Positions 8,638 through 17,716 of a stretch of 64,000 nt of DNA are shown here, piece by piece; position 1 is the first letter of the stretch; each line of letters starts with the position of its first letter. The stretch lies in NCBI GenBank assembly GCA_016790705.1, contig JAEUOT010000022.1, positions 1 to 64,000 on the forward strand, given 5' to 3'. The stretch is from Hydrogenophaga sp. GTDB lineage: Bacteria > Pseudomonadota > Gammaproteobacteria > Burkholderiales > Burkholderiaceae_C. Below the pieces are notes generated by a model. It did not search any database, had not been told where the DNA came from, and worked only from the letters and a program-made list of their open reading frames with translations. The position numbers were made by a program, and so were the translations under genes.

Positions 8638-9107
8638 AGGGCACCCGCGCCGATGAAGCAGCTCAACGCAGAGAGGGCGGAGAGGCGAAAGCGCAGGGTG
8701 AGCCAGGCCTCCAGTCCCGCGCGCTTGTACAAGGTGCGGTCGGCCAGGTAACAGACGATGAGCACGAAACCAAGCCATGCCAGGCCGGCGAAGGCCGGCA
8801 TCATCAGCCCCGGCCAGGCCAGCAGGGAGGGCACGATGCCCCACAGGAAATGGTTGCGCTGGTGGTGTGGCGTGTGGGGCTGTCCCTGCTCATGGCGTCC
8901 GCCCAGCCAGCCGATGCCCCAGTGGATGCCGCCGAGGAACGAAATGATCAGCGCGGCATAGCCGCTCATGGCGATCGCCACCCAGGCCTGCAGCTTCACG
9001 TCGACCACCCACAGCAAGGCCGCGAGCATGAGAAACGGCACCAGACCGGCCTGGCCCAGGGTGCGGGCAAGCGCCGCGTCGTCGGGATCGTGCAGGGGCA
9101 GGCTCAT
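8634..9107 (-). CDS. DUF3429 family inner-membrane protein
   Basis: 157 residues with about five hydrophobic segments: FLMLAALLWVVDVKLQ, ISGYAALIISFLGGIHWGIG-like, LWGIVPSLLAWPGLMMPAFA, LAWLGFVLIVCYLADRTLY, and a C-terminal helix. The GGIHWG motif and the ALIISFLGGIHW context are typical of DUF3429, a family with no assigned biochemical role. It lies between dsbC and the M61 peptidase, 12 bases from dsbC and overlapping the peptidase start, so the three probably share a transcript. Confidence 0.85.
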   Translation of the reverse strand: MSLPLHDPDDAALARTLGQAGLVPFLMLAALLWVVDVKLQAWVAIAMSGYAALIISFLGGIHWGIGWLGGRHEQGQPHTPHHQRNHFLWGIVPSLLAWPGLMMPAFAGLAWLGFVLIVCYLADRTLYKRAGLEAWLTLRFRLSALSALSCFIGAGAL

Positions 9108-9119
9108 GGTGGGACCGGT

Positions 9120-9836
9120 TTATTTGGCGTCGGCGAGCATTTTTTCCACGCGATCGGCACCGACCGCGCCGGGCACGCGCGCGCCATTGGCGAAGATCAG
9201 GGTCGGGGTGCCGGTGATGCGGGCCTTCTTGCCGAAGTCGTAGTTGCGGCTCAGCGCGGACGTATCGCAGGTGGCCACCGAAGGCGGCATGACGTCGCGC
9301 GTCATCCAGTCCAAGAAGGTCTTTCCCTTGTCCTTGGCGCACCAGATGTTGCGCGATTTCTCGGGCGAGTCCCCGCCCAGGATCGGATAGAGGAAAACGT
9401 GGACGGTGACGTTGTCGACCTTGACCAGGTCACGTTCAAACCGCTTGCAATAGCCGCAGTTGGGGTCCTCGAACACCGCCAGCTTGCGCTTGCCGTTGCC
9501 GCGCACGATGGTGAAGGCGTCCTTGAGCGGCAGGTCCTTGAAGTCGATCTCGGTCAGCTTGGCCTGACGCTTCTCGGTCAGGTCTTCCTGTGCGCGCACG
9601 TCGATCAGGTTGCCCTGGATCAGGAAGTTGCCCTGTGCGTCGGTATAGAAGAGGTCGCTGTGGTTGACGCGCACCTCGTACAGACCCTCCATCGGCGTCT
9701 TGCTGACCTCCTCGATCGGCGGCAGCTTGGGCAGGCGCTCGGCCAGGTTCTTTCGAATGGCCGCTTCCTGGGCGAGGGCGCCCAGACTGAGGGTGCCCAG
9801 CAGCAGGGCGAGAAGGTGACGTTGGAGAAGCTTCAT
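9120..9836 (-). CDS. dsbC: periplasmic disulfide isomerase DsbC
   Basis: 238 residues. Signal peptide MKLLQRHLLALLLGTLSLGA ending LAQ. An N-terminal cystatin-like dimerisation domain (about 25-85) is followed by the thioredoxin-like catalytic domain. The active site is CGYC (C127, C130) in VFEDPNCGYCKRFERDL. A second, structural cysteine pair lies in NIWCAKDK and VATCDTS, and the cis-proline is in ITGTPTLIF. It reshuffles wrong disulfides in the periplasm and is kept reduced by DsbD (not in window). The ATG was chosen at the signal peptide; a longer frame upstream is an artefact overlapping ubiH. Confidence 0.95.
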   Translation of the reverse strand: MKLLQRHLLALLLGTLSLGALAQEAAIRKNLAERLPKLPPIEEVSKTPMEGLYEVRVNHSDLFYTDAQGNFLIQGNLIDVRAQEDLTEKRQAKLTEIDFKDLPLKDAFTIVRGNGKRKLAVFEDPNCGYCKRFERDLVKVDNVTVHVFLYPILGGDSPEKSRNIWCAKDKGKTFLDWMTRDVMPPSVATCDTSALSRNYDFGKKARITGTPTLIFANGARVPGAVGADRVEKMLADAK

Positions 9837-9880
9837 GGATTCGCCTGCGGCGTGAGGATTGAAGAACGGTCGGGGGCGTG

Positions 9881-11044
9881 TCACGCCACCGACCCCATGG
9901 CCTTGCGGGCCAGCCAGTGTTTCAGCGGTCCGAGACGGTCCACGCCGCTCATGCCCCAGTTGCGCAGCGCCTGCACGCGCGGGTCGGTCTGGCCGAACAA
10001 GCCGAACAGGCCGTCGGTCAGCCATCCCATCGCGCCGACCTCGGCCTGCCGTGCGCGCTCGTAGCGGCGCAGCAGTCTGAGATCGCCCAGCTCGCGCCAG
10101 AACTCCCGCTCGTGAATCACGCGCGCCAGTTCCGCCACGTCGCCCAGGCCGACATTCAGTCCCTGTCCCGCCAGCGGATGCATGGCGTGGGCCGCATCGC
10201 CGGCCAGGACCACGCTGCCCCTGGGCGTCTGCGCGATCCAGCGCCGGGCTCGGGATAGCTCCAGCGGCCATGCCTGCGCCGGACCCTGAAGAGTCATGGC
10301 GCCGAGCGCCGAGCCACAACGTTCCTGTACCGCCTGCGCCAGCGCCGGACCGTCGGCGGCGAGCCAGTCCCCGGATTGCTGAACAGGGACAGACCAGACC
10401 AGGGCCACGGAGTTCCCTTGCGCCCCGTCCAGTGGCAGCAGAGCGAGGATTTCGCCGCGCGTGAACCACTGGCGCGCCACGCCGCCGTGCGGTCGCTCCG
10501 TGGTCAGGCGGGCGGCAATCGCCTTGTGGGGGTAGGGGCGGACCTCGTAGTCCAGCCCGAGTTCGGCGCGGGTGCTGCTGCGCCGGCCTTCGCAGACCAC
10601 GGTCAACGCGGCGGGCACCGGTTCCGCCACGCGTTCGATACCGCCCTGGAATCCCACCGCATCGGCCAGCCGCTTTTCCAGCGCCGGCACATCGGCGATC
10701 CAGTTGAGCGCTTCCACACCCTGGTCCTGGGCGGAGAAGCTCAGGTCACCACCGTCGTCGCCATGGACCTCCATGCGGGTGACCGGGGTCACGGCCGGTC
10801 GGGCTTCGCCCTCGGCTTCCTCGGGCCAGCCGCGCACCGACTGCAGCAAGTGGCGTGCGGCGGTGTTGAGGGCGTAGGCCCGGACATCGGGGACCGGGCT
10901 GGCCGGACGGGGGGCGGCCACCAGGGCCACTTTCAGCCGCTCGCGCGCCAGCAGCAGGGCCAGCGTCTGGCCGACCACGCCAGCGCCACGGATGCAGACA
11001 TCGAAACGCCGGGCCGCGGCCGGGGTCGGTGAGGGAAGAGCCAT
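9881..11044 (-). CDS. FAD-dependent ubiquinone-biosynthesis hydroxylase (UbiH/COQ6 family)
   Basis: 387 residues, usual length. Flavin monooxygenase acting on the ring of ubiquinone precursors. Seen: the dinucleotide-binding GxGxxG in VCIRGAGVVGQTLALLLARE (about 16-35), the DG-like middle region, and the second FAD motif GDAAHAMHPLAGQGLNVGLG. Members UbiH, UbiI, UbiL and UbiM differ in which ring carbon they attack; the sequence alone does not tell me which this is. The N-terminus PALEKRLADAV belongs to the substrate domain. It lies 44 bases upstream of dsbC on the same strand. Confidence 0.88.
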   Translation of the reverse strand: MALPSPTPAAARRFDVCIRGAGVVGQTLALLLARERLKVALVAAPRPASPVPDVRAYALNTAARHLLQSVRGWPEEAEGEARPAVTPVTRMEVHGDDGGDLSFSAQDQGVEALNWIADVPALEKRLADAVGFQGGIERVAEPVPAALTVVCEGRRSSTRAELGLDYEVRPYPHKAIAARLTTERPHGGVARQWFTRGEILALLPLDGAQGNSVALVWSVPVQQSGDWLAADGPALAQAVQERCGSALGAMTLQGPAQAWPLELSRARRWIAQTPRGSVVLAGDAAHAMHPLAGQGLNVGLGDVAELARVIHEREFWRELGDLRLLRRYERARQAEVGAMGWLTDGLFGLFGQTDPRVQALRNWGMSGVDRLGPLKHWLARKAMGSVA

Positions 11045-11077
11045 CCCGGGATTTTAGGAGCAGGCCACAATCGCGGC

Positions 11078-11968
11078 ATGAACCTCTTTGACGACGCGGA
11101 CCTGCAAGCGCGCATCGACCAACTCTGGGTCTATCCCGTCAAGTCCTGCGCGGGCGTGTCGCTGGACCAGGCGGCGCTGACACCGACCGGTCTGGAATGG
11201 GACCGGGCCTGGATGGTGGTCGACGCCCGGGGCGATTTCGTGACCCAGCGCGAGCTGCCGCGCATGGCCCTGATCCAGCCCGCCTTCAAGCTCGACCAAC
11301 TGGTGCTGCGCGCACCGGGCATGCTGGCGCTGCACCTCTCGCTCGACGGGGTCGAGTTCGCCCGCCGGGTGCGGGTCTGGGACGACGAGGTCGAGGCCTG
11401 GGACATGGGCGATCTGGCGGCACAGTGGTTCTCCGACTTCCTGGGGCCGGATGCGCCCGACGACCTCAAGCAACTGCGGCTGGTGCGCTTCGATCCCGAG
11501 GTCCGGCGCCTGTGCAGCCTGAAGTGGACCGGGGGCCGCGAATCGGTGACGCAGTTCGCCGATGGTTTTGGCGTGCTGGTGGCCAGCACGGCGTCGCTGG
11601 ACGAGCTGAACGCCCGGCTGGCGCAGGCCGGCGAGGCGCCGGTGGACATGCGGCGCTTTCGGCCCAACATCGTGCTGGGGGGCGTCGCGTCGGCCGACGA
11701 GGACCGCATCGGCGCCTGGCGCGTGCAGACCGAGGGCGGCGTCGCCGCGATGGAAAACATCAAGCCCTGTGCGCGCTGCCCGATTCCCAATATCGATCCG
11801 GTCACCGCCATCCCCTCTCCCGCGGTCGGCGACGCCCTGCAAACGTACCGGCAGGACCGGCGACTCAACGGAGCCATCACCTTCGGCATGAACGCCATCG
11901 TGGTGGAAGGGGACGGGCTGGTCCTGAGGACCGGGCAGGCCGTGGGCGCGAACTGGACGTTTGACTGA
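11078..11968 (+). CDS. MOSC domain protein (YcbX-like, without ferredoxin domain)
   Basis: 296 residues. The N-terminal MOSC beta-barrel domain begins with QLWVYPVKSCAGVSLDQAAL, then GLEWDRAWMVVD and TQRELPRMALIQP. The C-terminal MOSC domain contains RRFRPNIVLGG and the expected Mo-binding cysteine in IKPCARCPIPNIDP. MOSC proteins reduce N-hydroxylated compounds with a molybdenum cofactor. E. coli YcbX carries an extra C-terminal 2Fe-2S domain that is missing here, so an external electron donor is needed. It diverges from the ubiquinone hydroxylase; both starts lie within 33 bases of each other. Confidence 0.9.
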   Translation: MNLFDDADLQARIDQLWVYPVKSCAGVSLDQAALTPTGLEWDRAWMVVDARGDFVTQRELPRMALIQPAFKLDQLVLRAPGMLALHLSLDGVEFARRVRVWDDEVEAWDMGDLAAQWFSDFLGPDAPDDLKQLRLVRFDPEVRRLCSLKWTGGRESVTQFADGFGVLVASTASLDELNARLAQAGEAPVDMRRFRPNIVLGGVASADEDRIGAWRVQTEGGVAAMENIKPCARCPIPNIDPVTAIPSPAVGDALQTYRQDRRLNGAITFGMNAIVVEGDGLVLRTGQAVGANWTFD

Positions 11969-11978
11969 GCCTGCAGGC

Positions 11979-12647
11979 TCACGGCGTCGGATCGCCCGGC
12001 CAGTGCAGCGCCACGCCTTGTTGCGCCAGCCGCTCGATGTCTTCTTCGGTGTCGATGTCGACGATGTGGTGGCGGTTGGAACTGGACCAGCGGTGCACCG
12101 CTTCGGGATGGGCCGCCGCCCACGCCGGTCCGGCGCCCGCAGGCCCGGCCGCCAGCATCTCCTGGCGCACGCCGCCGTCGAACAGCACCGGATGTCCCGG
12201 CTGGCCATCGACCCAGGGACGCACAAAGCGAGTCCCGGTGGGCCGCGCCCGGAACGCCGCCAGCAGCGCCACGATCTCCTGCTCACCGATCAACGGCAGG
12301 TCGGCCAGCGTCACCATCACTCCGTCGAGACCGTCCGGGAGTTCCCGCAGGCCCAGGGACAGCGAGACGTTCTGCGCAGCCTGGGCATCGGGGTTGACCA
12401 CGCGGCGCACGTCGGCACCGGCGATGGCAGCGCCGACACGCTCGCGGTAGTGGCCCAGCACCACCACCACGGGCGCCACCCCTGCGGCCGCCAGGGCGTC
12501 GACCTGTCGCCGGATCAGTGGCACGCCGTCGCGCTCCAGCAGGGACTTGGGGCGATGGCCCATGCGCGAGGCGGCGCCAGCCGCCAGCAGCACGGCGCCG
12601 ATGCGCAGGCGCTCGGGCGCCGGCGGGTGCGAGAGGGACGGGTCCAT
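11979..12647 (-). CDS. nucleotidyltransferase, MobA/MocA-like
   Basis: 222 residues. A single NTP-transferase domain with the nucleotide loop GAVLLAAGAASRMGHRPKSL and the metal-binding segment MVTLADLPLIGEQEI; the family QPGHPVLF motif is present. MocA attaches CMP to molybdopterin for xanthine-dehydrogenase-type enzymes. Related transferases of this family act in other pathways, so the cofactor is inferred. It is convergent with the MOSC gene (11-base gap); both touch molybdenum cofactor, but their opposite strands argue against an operon. Confidence 0.82.
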   Translation of the reverse strand: MDPSLSHPPAPERLRIGAVLLAAGAASRMGHRPKSLLERDGVPLIRRQVDALAAAGVAPVVVVLGHYRERVGAAIAGADVRRVVNPDAQAAQNVSLSLGLRELPDGLDGVMVTLADLPLIGEQEIVALLAAFRARPTGTRFVRPWVDGQPGHPVLFDGGVRQEMLAAGPAGAGPAWAAAHPEAVHRWSSSNRHHIVDIDTEEDIERLAQQGVALHWPGDPTP

Positions 12648-12712
12648 GGGCCGGAGATTACCCCGCCCAGCCCCTTCGAATACACTGACGGGTTGATTTT
12701 TCGAGGTATTCC

Positions 12713-13807
12713 ATGAGTCTGAAGTGCGGCATCGTCGGCCTGCCCAACGTGGGCAAATCCACCCTTTTCAACGCCCTGACCAAGGCCGGCATCGCCGCCG
12801 AGAACTACCCGTTCTGCACCATCGAGCCCAACGTGGGTGTGGTCGAGGTGCCCGATCCGCGCCTGCAGCAACTGGCCGAGATCATCAAGCCTGAGCGCAT
12901 CGTGCCGGCCATCGTCGAGTTCGTGGACATCGCCGGTCTGGTGGCGGGCGCGTCCAAGGGTGAGGGCCTGGGCAACCAGTTCCTGGCCCACATCCGCGAG
13001 ACCGACGCCATCGTCAACGTGGTGCGCTGCTTCGAGGACCCGAACGTGATCCACGTGGCCAACAAGGTCGACCCCATCGCCGACATCGAGGTCATCCAGA
13101 CCGAACTCTGCCTGGCCGACCTGGGCACGGTGGACAAGGCGCTGCAGCGCTACACCAAGGCCGCCAAGAGCGGTAACGACAAGGAAGCCGCCGCGTTGGT
13201 GACCCTGCTGACCAAGGTGCAGGCCGTGCTCAACGAGGGCAAGCCGGCGCGCACGCTGGCGCTGGGCGAGCAGGAGCAGGCGCTGCTCAAACCGCTGTGC
13301 CTGATCACGGCCAAGCCCGCCATGTTCGTGGGCAACGTGGCCGAGGATGGCTTCGAGAACAACCCTTTCCTCGACCGCCTGCGCGAATACGCTGCTGCGC
13401 AGAACGCACCGGTTGTGGCCATCTGCGCCAAGATCGAAGCCGAACTGTCCGAGATGGAAGACGCCGACCGCCTGGAATTCCTCAAGGAGCTGGGTCAGGA
13501 CGAGCCGGGCCTGAACCGCCTGATCCGCGCCGGCTTCAAGCTGCTGGGCCTGCAGACCTACTTCACCGCCGGTGTGAAGGAAGTGCGCGCCTGGACCATC
13601 CACATCGGCGACACCGCGCCGCAGGCGGCCGGCGTGATCCACGGCGACTTCGAGCGCGGCTTCATCCGCGCCCAGACCATCGCCTTCGACGACTTCATCG
13701 CCTTCAAGGGCGAACAGGGCGCCAAGGACGCGGGCAAGATGCGCGCCGAAGGCAAGGAATACGTCGTCAAGGATGGCGACGTGATGAACTTCCTGTTCAA
13801 CGTCTGA
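12713..13807 (+). CDS. ychF: redox-responsive ATPase YchF (OLA1 family)
   Basis: 364 residues, standard length. Obg-related P-loop protein that prefers ATP over GTP and associates with ribosomes. Seen: G1 [18 protein letters not shown]3 [20 protein letters not shown], and [10 protein letters not shown] in place of the GTP-specificity NKxD motif, which explains the ATP preference. A coiled-coil insert (around 130-190) is followed by the C-terminal TGS domain ending [19 protein letters not shown] before the ATG is a reasonable ribosome site. It leads a pair with the gene 3 bases downstream. Confidence 0.97.
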   Translation: MSLKCGIVGLPNVGKSTLFNALTKAGIAAENYPFCTIEPNVGVVEVPDPRLQQLAEIIKPERIVPAIVEFVDIAGLVAGASKGEGLGNQFLAHIRETDAIVNVVRCFEDPNVIHVANKVDPIADIEVIQTELCLADLGTVDKALQRYTKAAKSGNDKEAAALVTLLTKVQAVLNEGKPARTLALGEQEQALLKPLCLITAKPAMFVGNVAEDGFENNPFLDRLREYAAAQNAPVVAICAKIEAELSEMEDADRLEFLKELGQDEPGLNRLIRAGFKLLGLQTYFTAGVKEVRAWTIHIGDTAPQAAGVIHGDFERGFIRAQTIAFDDFIAFKGEQGAKDAGKMRAEGKEYVVKDGDVMNFLFNV

Positions 13808-13810
13808 GCC

Positions 13811-14584
13811 ATGGGCGACGCGGCGGACGCAAGTGATGTTCGCCTGTCCAAGCGCGTTGCCGCGCAGCTCGGTTGCTCGCGCAGCGAGGCCGAACGCCTG
13901 ATCGTTGCCGGGCGGGTCCGGGTGGATGGCGCGCTGGTCGACGTGCCGGAGACGCGGGTGAGGCCGGCGCAGACCGTGGGCGTGGACACCGGGACCGCGC
14001 TCCCCCCCGCGCAGCAGGTCACGCTGCTCTGGCACAAGCCCGCCGGCGTGCCGATTCCCGAGGGCTTGCACCTGCCCGTGCCGGAGGCGCTTGCCTGGTT
14101 TTCGCCCGAGCGGCAGTCGGGCGCAGGGCGCTCGGTGCCGACGCCGCAACGGGAGCACCTGCACCGCCTGCACCCGCTGTTGCCGCTGGCCGCCGGCGAG
14201 TCGGGGCTGATGGTGTTCACCCAGTCGCTGGGCGTGACGCGCAAGCTCGGCGAGGTGTCCGGTGATCTGGAGCACGAGTGGCTGGTGGACCTGCCCGATG
14301 CGGCCTTGTCGGCCGATGCTGCGTGGCGCGATGCGGTGCTGCGCTCATTGGCGCAGCCGGTGTCGTTCAACGGCCGCAGCCTGACGCCGGCGCGCGCCAG
14401 TTGGCAAAGCGAGCGCCGCCTGCGTCTGGCGATCAAAGGCTGTCTGCCGGGGCAGCTCGCGTTTGTCCTGCAGCGTGCGGGGATCGAGGCCGGGGTCCGT
14501 CGGCGCCAGCGCCTGGGCCGCGTGGCCTTGAGCGGTCTGGACGAAGGCCGCTGGCGTTATCTGCTGCCGACTGAGCGCTTCTGA
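13811..14584 (+). CDS. RsuA/RluF-like pseudouridine synthase homologue with a changed active site
   Basis: 257 residues. The N-terminus (about 10-60) is an S4 RNA-binding domain: VRLSKRVAAQLGCSRSEAER, then VAGRVRVDGALV. The remainder follows the RsuA/RluF layout with VTLLWHKPAGVPIPEG where active members have LNKPxG. Where active enzymes show GRLDxxSxGLLxLT, this protein reads LPLAAGESGLMVFT, placing alanine where the catalytic aspartate should be. It should bind rRNA or tRNA but may not isomerise uridine. It starts 3 bases after ychF, and its last 28 bases overlap the end of the convergent MFS gene. Confidence 0.78.
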   Translation: MGDAADASDVRLSKRVAAQLGCSRSEAERLIVAGRVRVDGALVDVPETRVRPAQTVGVDTGTALPPAQQVTLLWHKPAGVPIPEGLHLPVPEALAWFSPERQSGAGRSVPTPQREHLHRLHPLLPLAAGESGLMVFTQSLGVTRKLGEVSGDLEHEWLVDLPDAALSADAAWRDAVLRSLAQPVSFNGRSLTPARASWQSERRLRLAIKGCLPGQLAFVLQRAGIEAGVRRRQRLGRVALSGLDEGRWRYLLPTERF

Positions 14585-15741
14585 GCGCGGGTGGCCAGCA
14601 GGCTCATGCCGATGGCCAGCAGCATCCACGCCAGCCCGTACCACTGCAGGTTCGCCATGTGACCCTGCGCGATCAGTGCGCCGCCCAGCGCGGCCCCCAG
14701 GCCCTGGCCCGCGTAGATGGCCGAGGTGTTGAGCGCCACCGAGGCTGGCGCGAGCGCAGGGAAGAGGTGGACCAGCCGTGCCTGCTGGGCCGAGTTGGTG
14801 GCAAAACAGCCGAGCGCCCAGGGAACCATGACCAGGGCCTGGGCGAGCGGACCCGAACGCCCCAGTGGCCACAGCGCCAGGCTCAGCGCCATCAGGCACA
14901 GCGTGATCAGCACCGCTGTCGGCGCGCCCAGCCGGTCCACCTGGCGGGTGAGCGCCAGGTTGCCGAGCAGGCCGAAAAAGCCGAACCAGAAAAAGTACAG
15001 AGACAGCGTCACCGGGTCGGTCCGGTGGAATTGCTGCAGGTACGGCGCGAAGTAGGAAAACAGCGTGAACTGGCCGAAGGAAGACAGCATGGTCACGCCC
15101 AGCGCGTGCGTGAGCGGTGCCGATCCCAGCGTATCGGCCCAGGCCTGGCGCGACAGGGCCGCTGGTCGCACACGGTCGGGCATGGCGCGCCAGACCCAGA
15201 GCGCCACCCCTGCGGCCAGCACGGCCACCAGGCCGAAAGCCCAGCGCCAGCCCAGCAGGCCACCGATCCAGGCGGACAGCGGCATGCCGGCCACCGAGGC
15301 GACCGACCAGCCGAGAAACACGAAGGTGATTGCACGCCCGCGCTGTGCATCCGGCACCAGCAGACCGACGCAGGCGGCCGCCTGCGGCGTGAACACGGCG
15401 GGCGCGATCACCGCCAACGCGCGCAGCGGCAGCAGCGTTCCATAGCCCGGCGCCAGGGCGCAAAGACCCATGAGCAGGGCGTACCACAGCAGGGTGAGGC
15501 TCAGCAGGCGGCGCCGGTCCCAGCCGGCTACCACGGTGGCCAGCAGCGGTGCGCCCAGACCCATGACCAGTGCGCCGGCCGTGATGAGCTGTCCGGCCTG
15601 CGGAATCGAGACCGACAGGGACTGGCTGATGTCGTTGAGCGTCCCGGGCACCGCCATCACGCCGGTGCCGATGACGAAATTGCCGGTCATCAGGGCCCAG
15701 AGGGCAGAGCGGTGGGCGCGTGGGCGGTCCGGGGGCGTCAT
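14557..15741 (-). CDS. MFS transporter (DHA1-type drug/sugar efflux)
   Basis: 394 residues with 12 predicted membrane helices and a central hydrophilic loop (residues about 190-205, MPDRVRPAALSRQAW). Typical major facilitator features: AGWDRRRLLSLTLLWYALLM with its basic loop between helices 2 and 3, and GWSVASVAGMPLSAWIGGLLG, the motif C-like proline of antiporters. It probably exports a small solute by proton exchange. The substrate is not predictable. The ATG at 15739-15741 was chosen because the first helix follows soon after; upstream frame is soluble nonsense. Confidence 0.88.
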   Translation of the reverse strand: MTPPDRPRAHRSALWALMTGNFVIGTGVMAVPGTLNDISQSLSVSIPQAGQLITAGALVMGLGAPLLATVVAGWDRRRLLSLTLLWYALLMGLCALAPGYGTLLPLRALAVIAPAVFTPQAAACVGLLVPDAQRGRAITFVFLGWSVASVAGMPLSAWIGGLLGWRWAFGLVAVLAAGVALWVWRAMPDRVRPAALSRQAWADTLGSAPLTHALGVTMLSSFGQFTLFSYFAPYLQQFHRTDPVTLSLYFFWFGFFGLLGNLALTRQVDRLGAPTAVLITLCLMALSLALWPLGRSGPLAQALVMVPWALGCFATNSAQQARLVHLFPALAPASVALNTSAIYAGQGLGAALGGALIAQGHMANLQWYGLAWMLLAIGMSLLATRAQKRSVGSR

Positions 15742-15776
15742 GGGGTCGCAGTATCGAGGCGCGAAGGCGTTGCCGG

Positions 15777-16259
15777 TCAGAGCGGCAGTCCCCCGGGGAA
15801 CACCTCGAGAAGCAGCGCGGTCAGGACCACATACCGCAGCAATTTGCCCACCGCCATGTAGGCCACGCAGGGCCAGAACGGAAACCGCAGCCAGCCGGCG
15901 ACCGCGCACAGCGGGTCGCCGATGACCGGCAGCCAGGACAGCAGGCATGCCTTGGGTCCGAAGCGCTGCAACCAGTCCAGCGCATGCAGTTCGGTCGTGC
16001 GGTGGCGCGCCTGGTCGATCACCCGATGGGTGCCGGCACCGATGAGCCAGTTGAGCGCGCCGCCTGCGGTGTTGCCGACGGTGGCCACCGCAATGGCAGG
16101 CCAGAACAGATCCGGATTGAGCTTGAGCAGTCCGAACAGGGCCGCCTCGGACCCGACAGGGATCAGCGTGGCCGAGATGAACGAGACGATGAACAGCGTG
16201 CCCAGGCCCGCCTCGGGCATGGACAGCCAGTGCAACAGCGAAGTGAGCCAGTCGGGCAT
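15777..16259 (-). CDS. YqaA family membrane protein (DedA/SNARE-associated superfamily)
   Basis: 160 residues with about four hydrophobic segments: LGTLFIVSFISATLIPVGSE, LFWPAIAVATVGNTAGGALN, ACLLSWLPVIGDPLCAVAGW, and VAYMAVGKLLRYVVLTALLL. The re-entrant loop GNTAGGALNWLIG and WLPVIGDPLCAVAGWLR identify the YqaA branch. These proteins are small inner-membrane relatives of DedA lipid scramblases. The start is at MPDWLTSLL; an earlier in-frame ATG would add a hydrophilic tail. It lies 35 bases upstream of the MFS gene, perhaps one transcript. Confidence 0.85.
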   Translation of the reverse strand: MPDWLTSLLHWLSMPEAGLGTLFIVSFISATLIPVGSEAALFGLLKLNPDLFWPAIAVATVGNTAGGALNWLIGAGTHRVIDQARHRTTELHALDWLQRFGPKACLLSWLPVIGDPLCAVAGWLRFPFWPCVAYMAVGKLLRYVVLTALLLEVFPGGLPL

Positions 16260-16401
16260 GGACAAATGATCAGCTGGGGACTTGCAACAGGGTGTCGACA
16301 TCCCGTCTGCTGAAAAAACAGGCAGATACAATGCGCATCCCTCTCGCGCGAGTGTCGCTGAACCGGCCGCCGCCGCACCCCCGATTCATTCTCCCACCAC
16401 G

Positions 16402-17445
16402 ATGCAACTGGGTCCGTACGCCCTGCCGAATGCCCTGTTCGTCGCACCCATGGCGGGTGTGACGGATCGGCCGTTCCGCAAGCTGTGCAAGCGGCTGGGC
16501 GCGGGCTACGCCGTCAGCGAGATGGTGACCAGCCGGCCCGACCTGCAGAACAGCCTCAAGACCTCGCGCCGCGCCGATCACAGCGGTGAGCCCGGGCCGA
16601 TCGCGGTACAGATCGCCGGGACGGACGCGCAGATGATGGCGGACGCCGCGCGCTACAACATCGACCGTGGCGCGCAGATCATCGACATCAACATGGGCTG
16701 CCCGGCCAAGAAGGTCTGCAACAAGTGGGCCGGCTCGGCGCTGATGCAGGACGAGGCGCTGGCACTGGAGATCGTCGGGGCGGTGGTCGCGGCCTGTCTG
16801 CCGCACGGAGTGCCTGTCACGCTCAAGATGCGCACCGGCTGGTGCGCCGAGGTGAAGAACGCGCCGCGGATTGCCCGCGCCGCCGAAGACGCGGGTGTGC
16901 AGATGCTGACCGTGCACGGCCGCACGCGCGAGCAGGGTTACAAGGGCGCCGCTGAACACGACACGGTGGCGGCCATCAAGCGGAGCGTGAAGATTCCCGT
17001 GGTCGCCAACGGCGACATCGACAGCCCGCGCAAGGCGGCCGAGGTGCTGCACCAGACCGGTGCCGACGCCCTCATGATCGGTCGCGCGGCCCAGGGCCGG
17101 CCTTGGATCTTCCGCGAGATCGCGCATTACCTGGCCACGGGGGAGGCTTTGCCTGCGCCCGATCTGACGGAGGTCAAGGTCTGGCTGCTGGATCACCTTG
17201 AAGATCACTACAACCTGTACGGCGAGTACACCGGTGTGCGCAGCGCGCGCAAGCACCTGGGCTGGTATGCCCAGTCGCTTCCACTGGCCGCTGGCGAAGC
17301 AGGAAGGTTCCGTGAGCACATCAACGCCATCGGCGATGCACAGGCGCAACTGGACTGTGTGAAGGACAGTTTCGACGCCTGGGCCCAGGCGCGGACACAC
17401 GAAGAAGACAACAACACCCGAGAAGACTGGAAACTGGCGGCATGA
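16402..17445 (+). CDS. dusB: tRNA dihydrouridine synthase DusB
   Basis: 347 residues. FMN-dependent reductase making dihydrouridine in tRNA. Seen: FVAPMAGVTDRPFRKLCK at the start of the TIM barrel, the catalytic cysteine in NMGCPAKKVCNKWAGSAL, VNGDIDSP-type flavin phosphate loop (VANGDIDSPRKA) and LMIGRAAQGRPW. The start MQLGPYALPNALF was chosen by family alignment; an in-frame ATG 120 bases upstream is unlikely. The stop overlaps the fis ATG by 4 bases, the dusB-fis pairing conserved from E. coli. Confidence 0.96.
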   Translation: MQLGPYALPNALFVAPMAGVTDRPFRKLCKRLGAGYAVSEMVTSRPDLQNSLKTSRRADHSGEPGPIAVQIAGTDAQMMADAARYNIDRGAQIIDINMGCPAKKVCNKWAGSALMQDEALALEIVGAVVAACLPHGVPVTLKMRTGWCAEVKNAPRIARAAEDAGVQMLTVHGRTREQGYKGAAEHDTVAAIKRSVKIPVVANGDIDSPRKAAEVLHQTGADALMIGRAAQGRPWIFREIAHYLATGEALPAPDLTEVKVWLLDHLEDHYNLYGEYTGVRSARKHLGWYAQSLPLAAGEAGRFREHINAIGDAQAQLDCVKDSFDAWAQARTHEEDNNTREDWKLAA

Positions 17446-17678
17446 GCAACCACAACCTGCACGACTGTGTGCGTGCCAGCATTGAAGGCTATTTCCGCGA
17501 CCTCAACGGCACCGACCCGGCCGGCCTGCACGACATGCTGGTCAAGGCGGTCGAGCGTCCGCTGCTGGAGGTCGTCATGGAGCAGTCGCAGAACAACCAG
17601 TCGCGCGCGGCGCAATGGCTGGGGTTGAACCGCAACACGCTGCGCAAGAAGCTGCTCGAACACAAACTGATCGACTGA
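17442..17678 (+). CDS. fis: Fis family nucleoid protein
   Basis: 78 residues, shorter than E. coli Fis (98) but typical for betaproteobacteria. The C-terminal helix-turn-helix reads QSRAAQWLGLNRNTLRKKL and the protein ends LLEHKLID. The N-terminal beta-hairpin arm of E. coli Fis is reduced to about 25 residues. DNA-bending factor that acts on rRNA promoters and chromosome structure. It is translationally coupled to dusB through ATGA. Confidence 0.95.
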   Translation: MSNHNLHDCVRASIEGYFRDLNGTDPAGLHDMLVKAVERPLLEVVMEQSQNNQSRAAQWLGLNRNTLRKKLLEHKLID

Positions 17679-17716
17679 TCACGATCCACTTTTTTCAAAC
17701 CTCCTGACCTTTTCCC

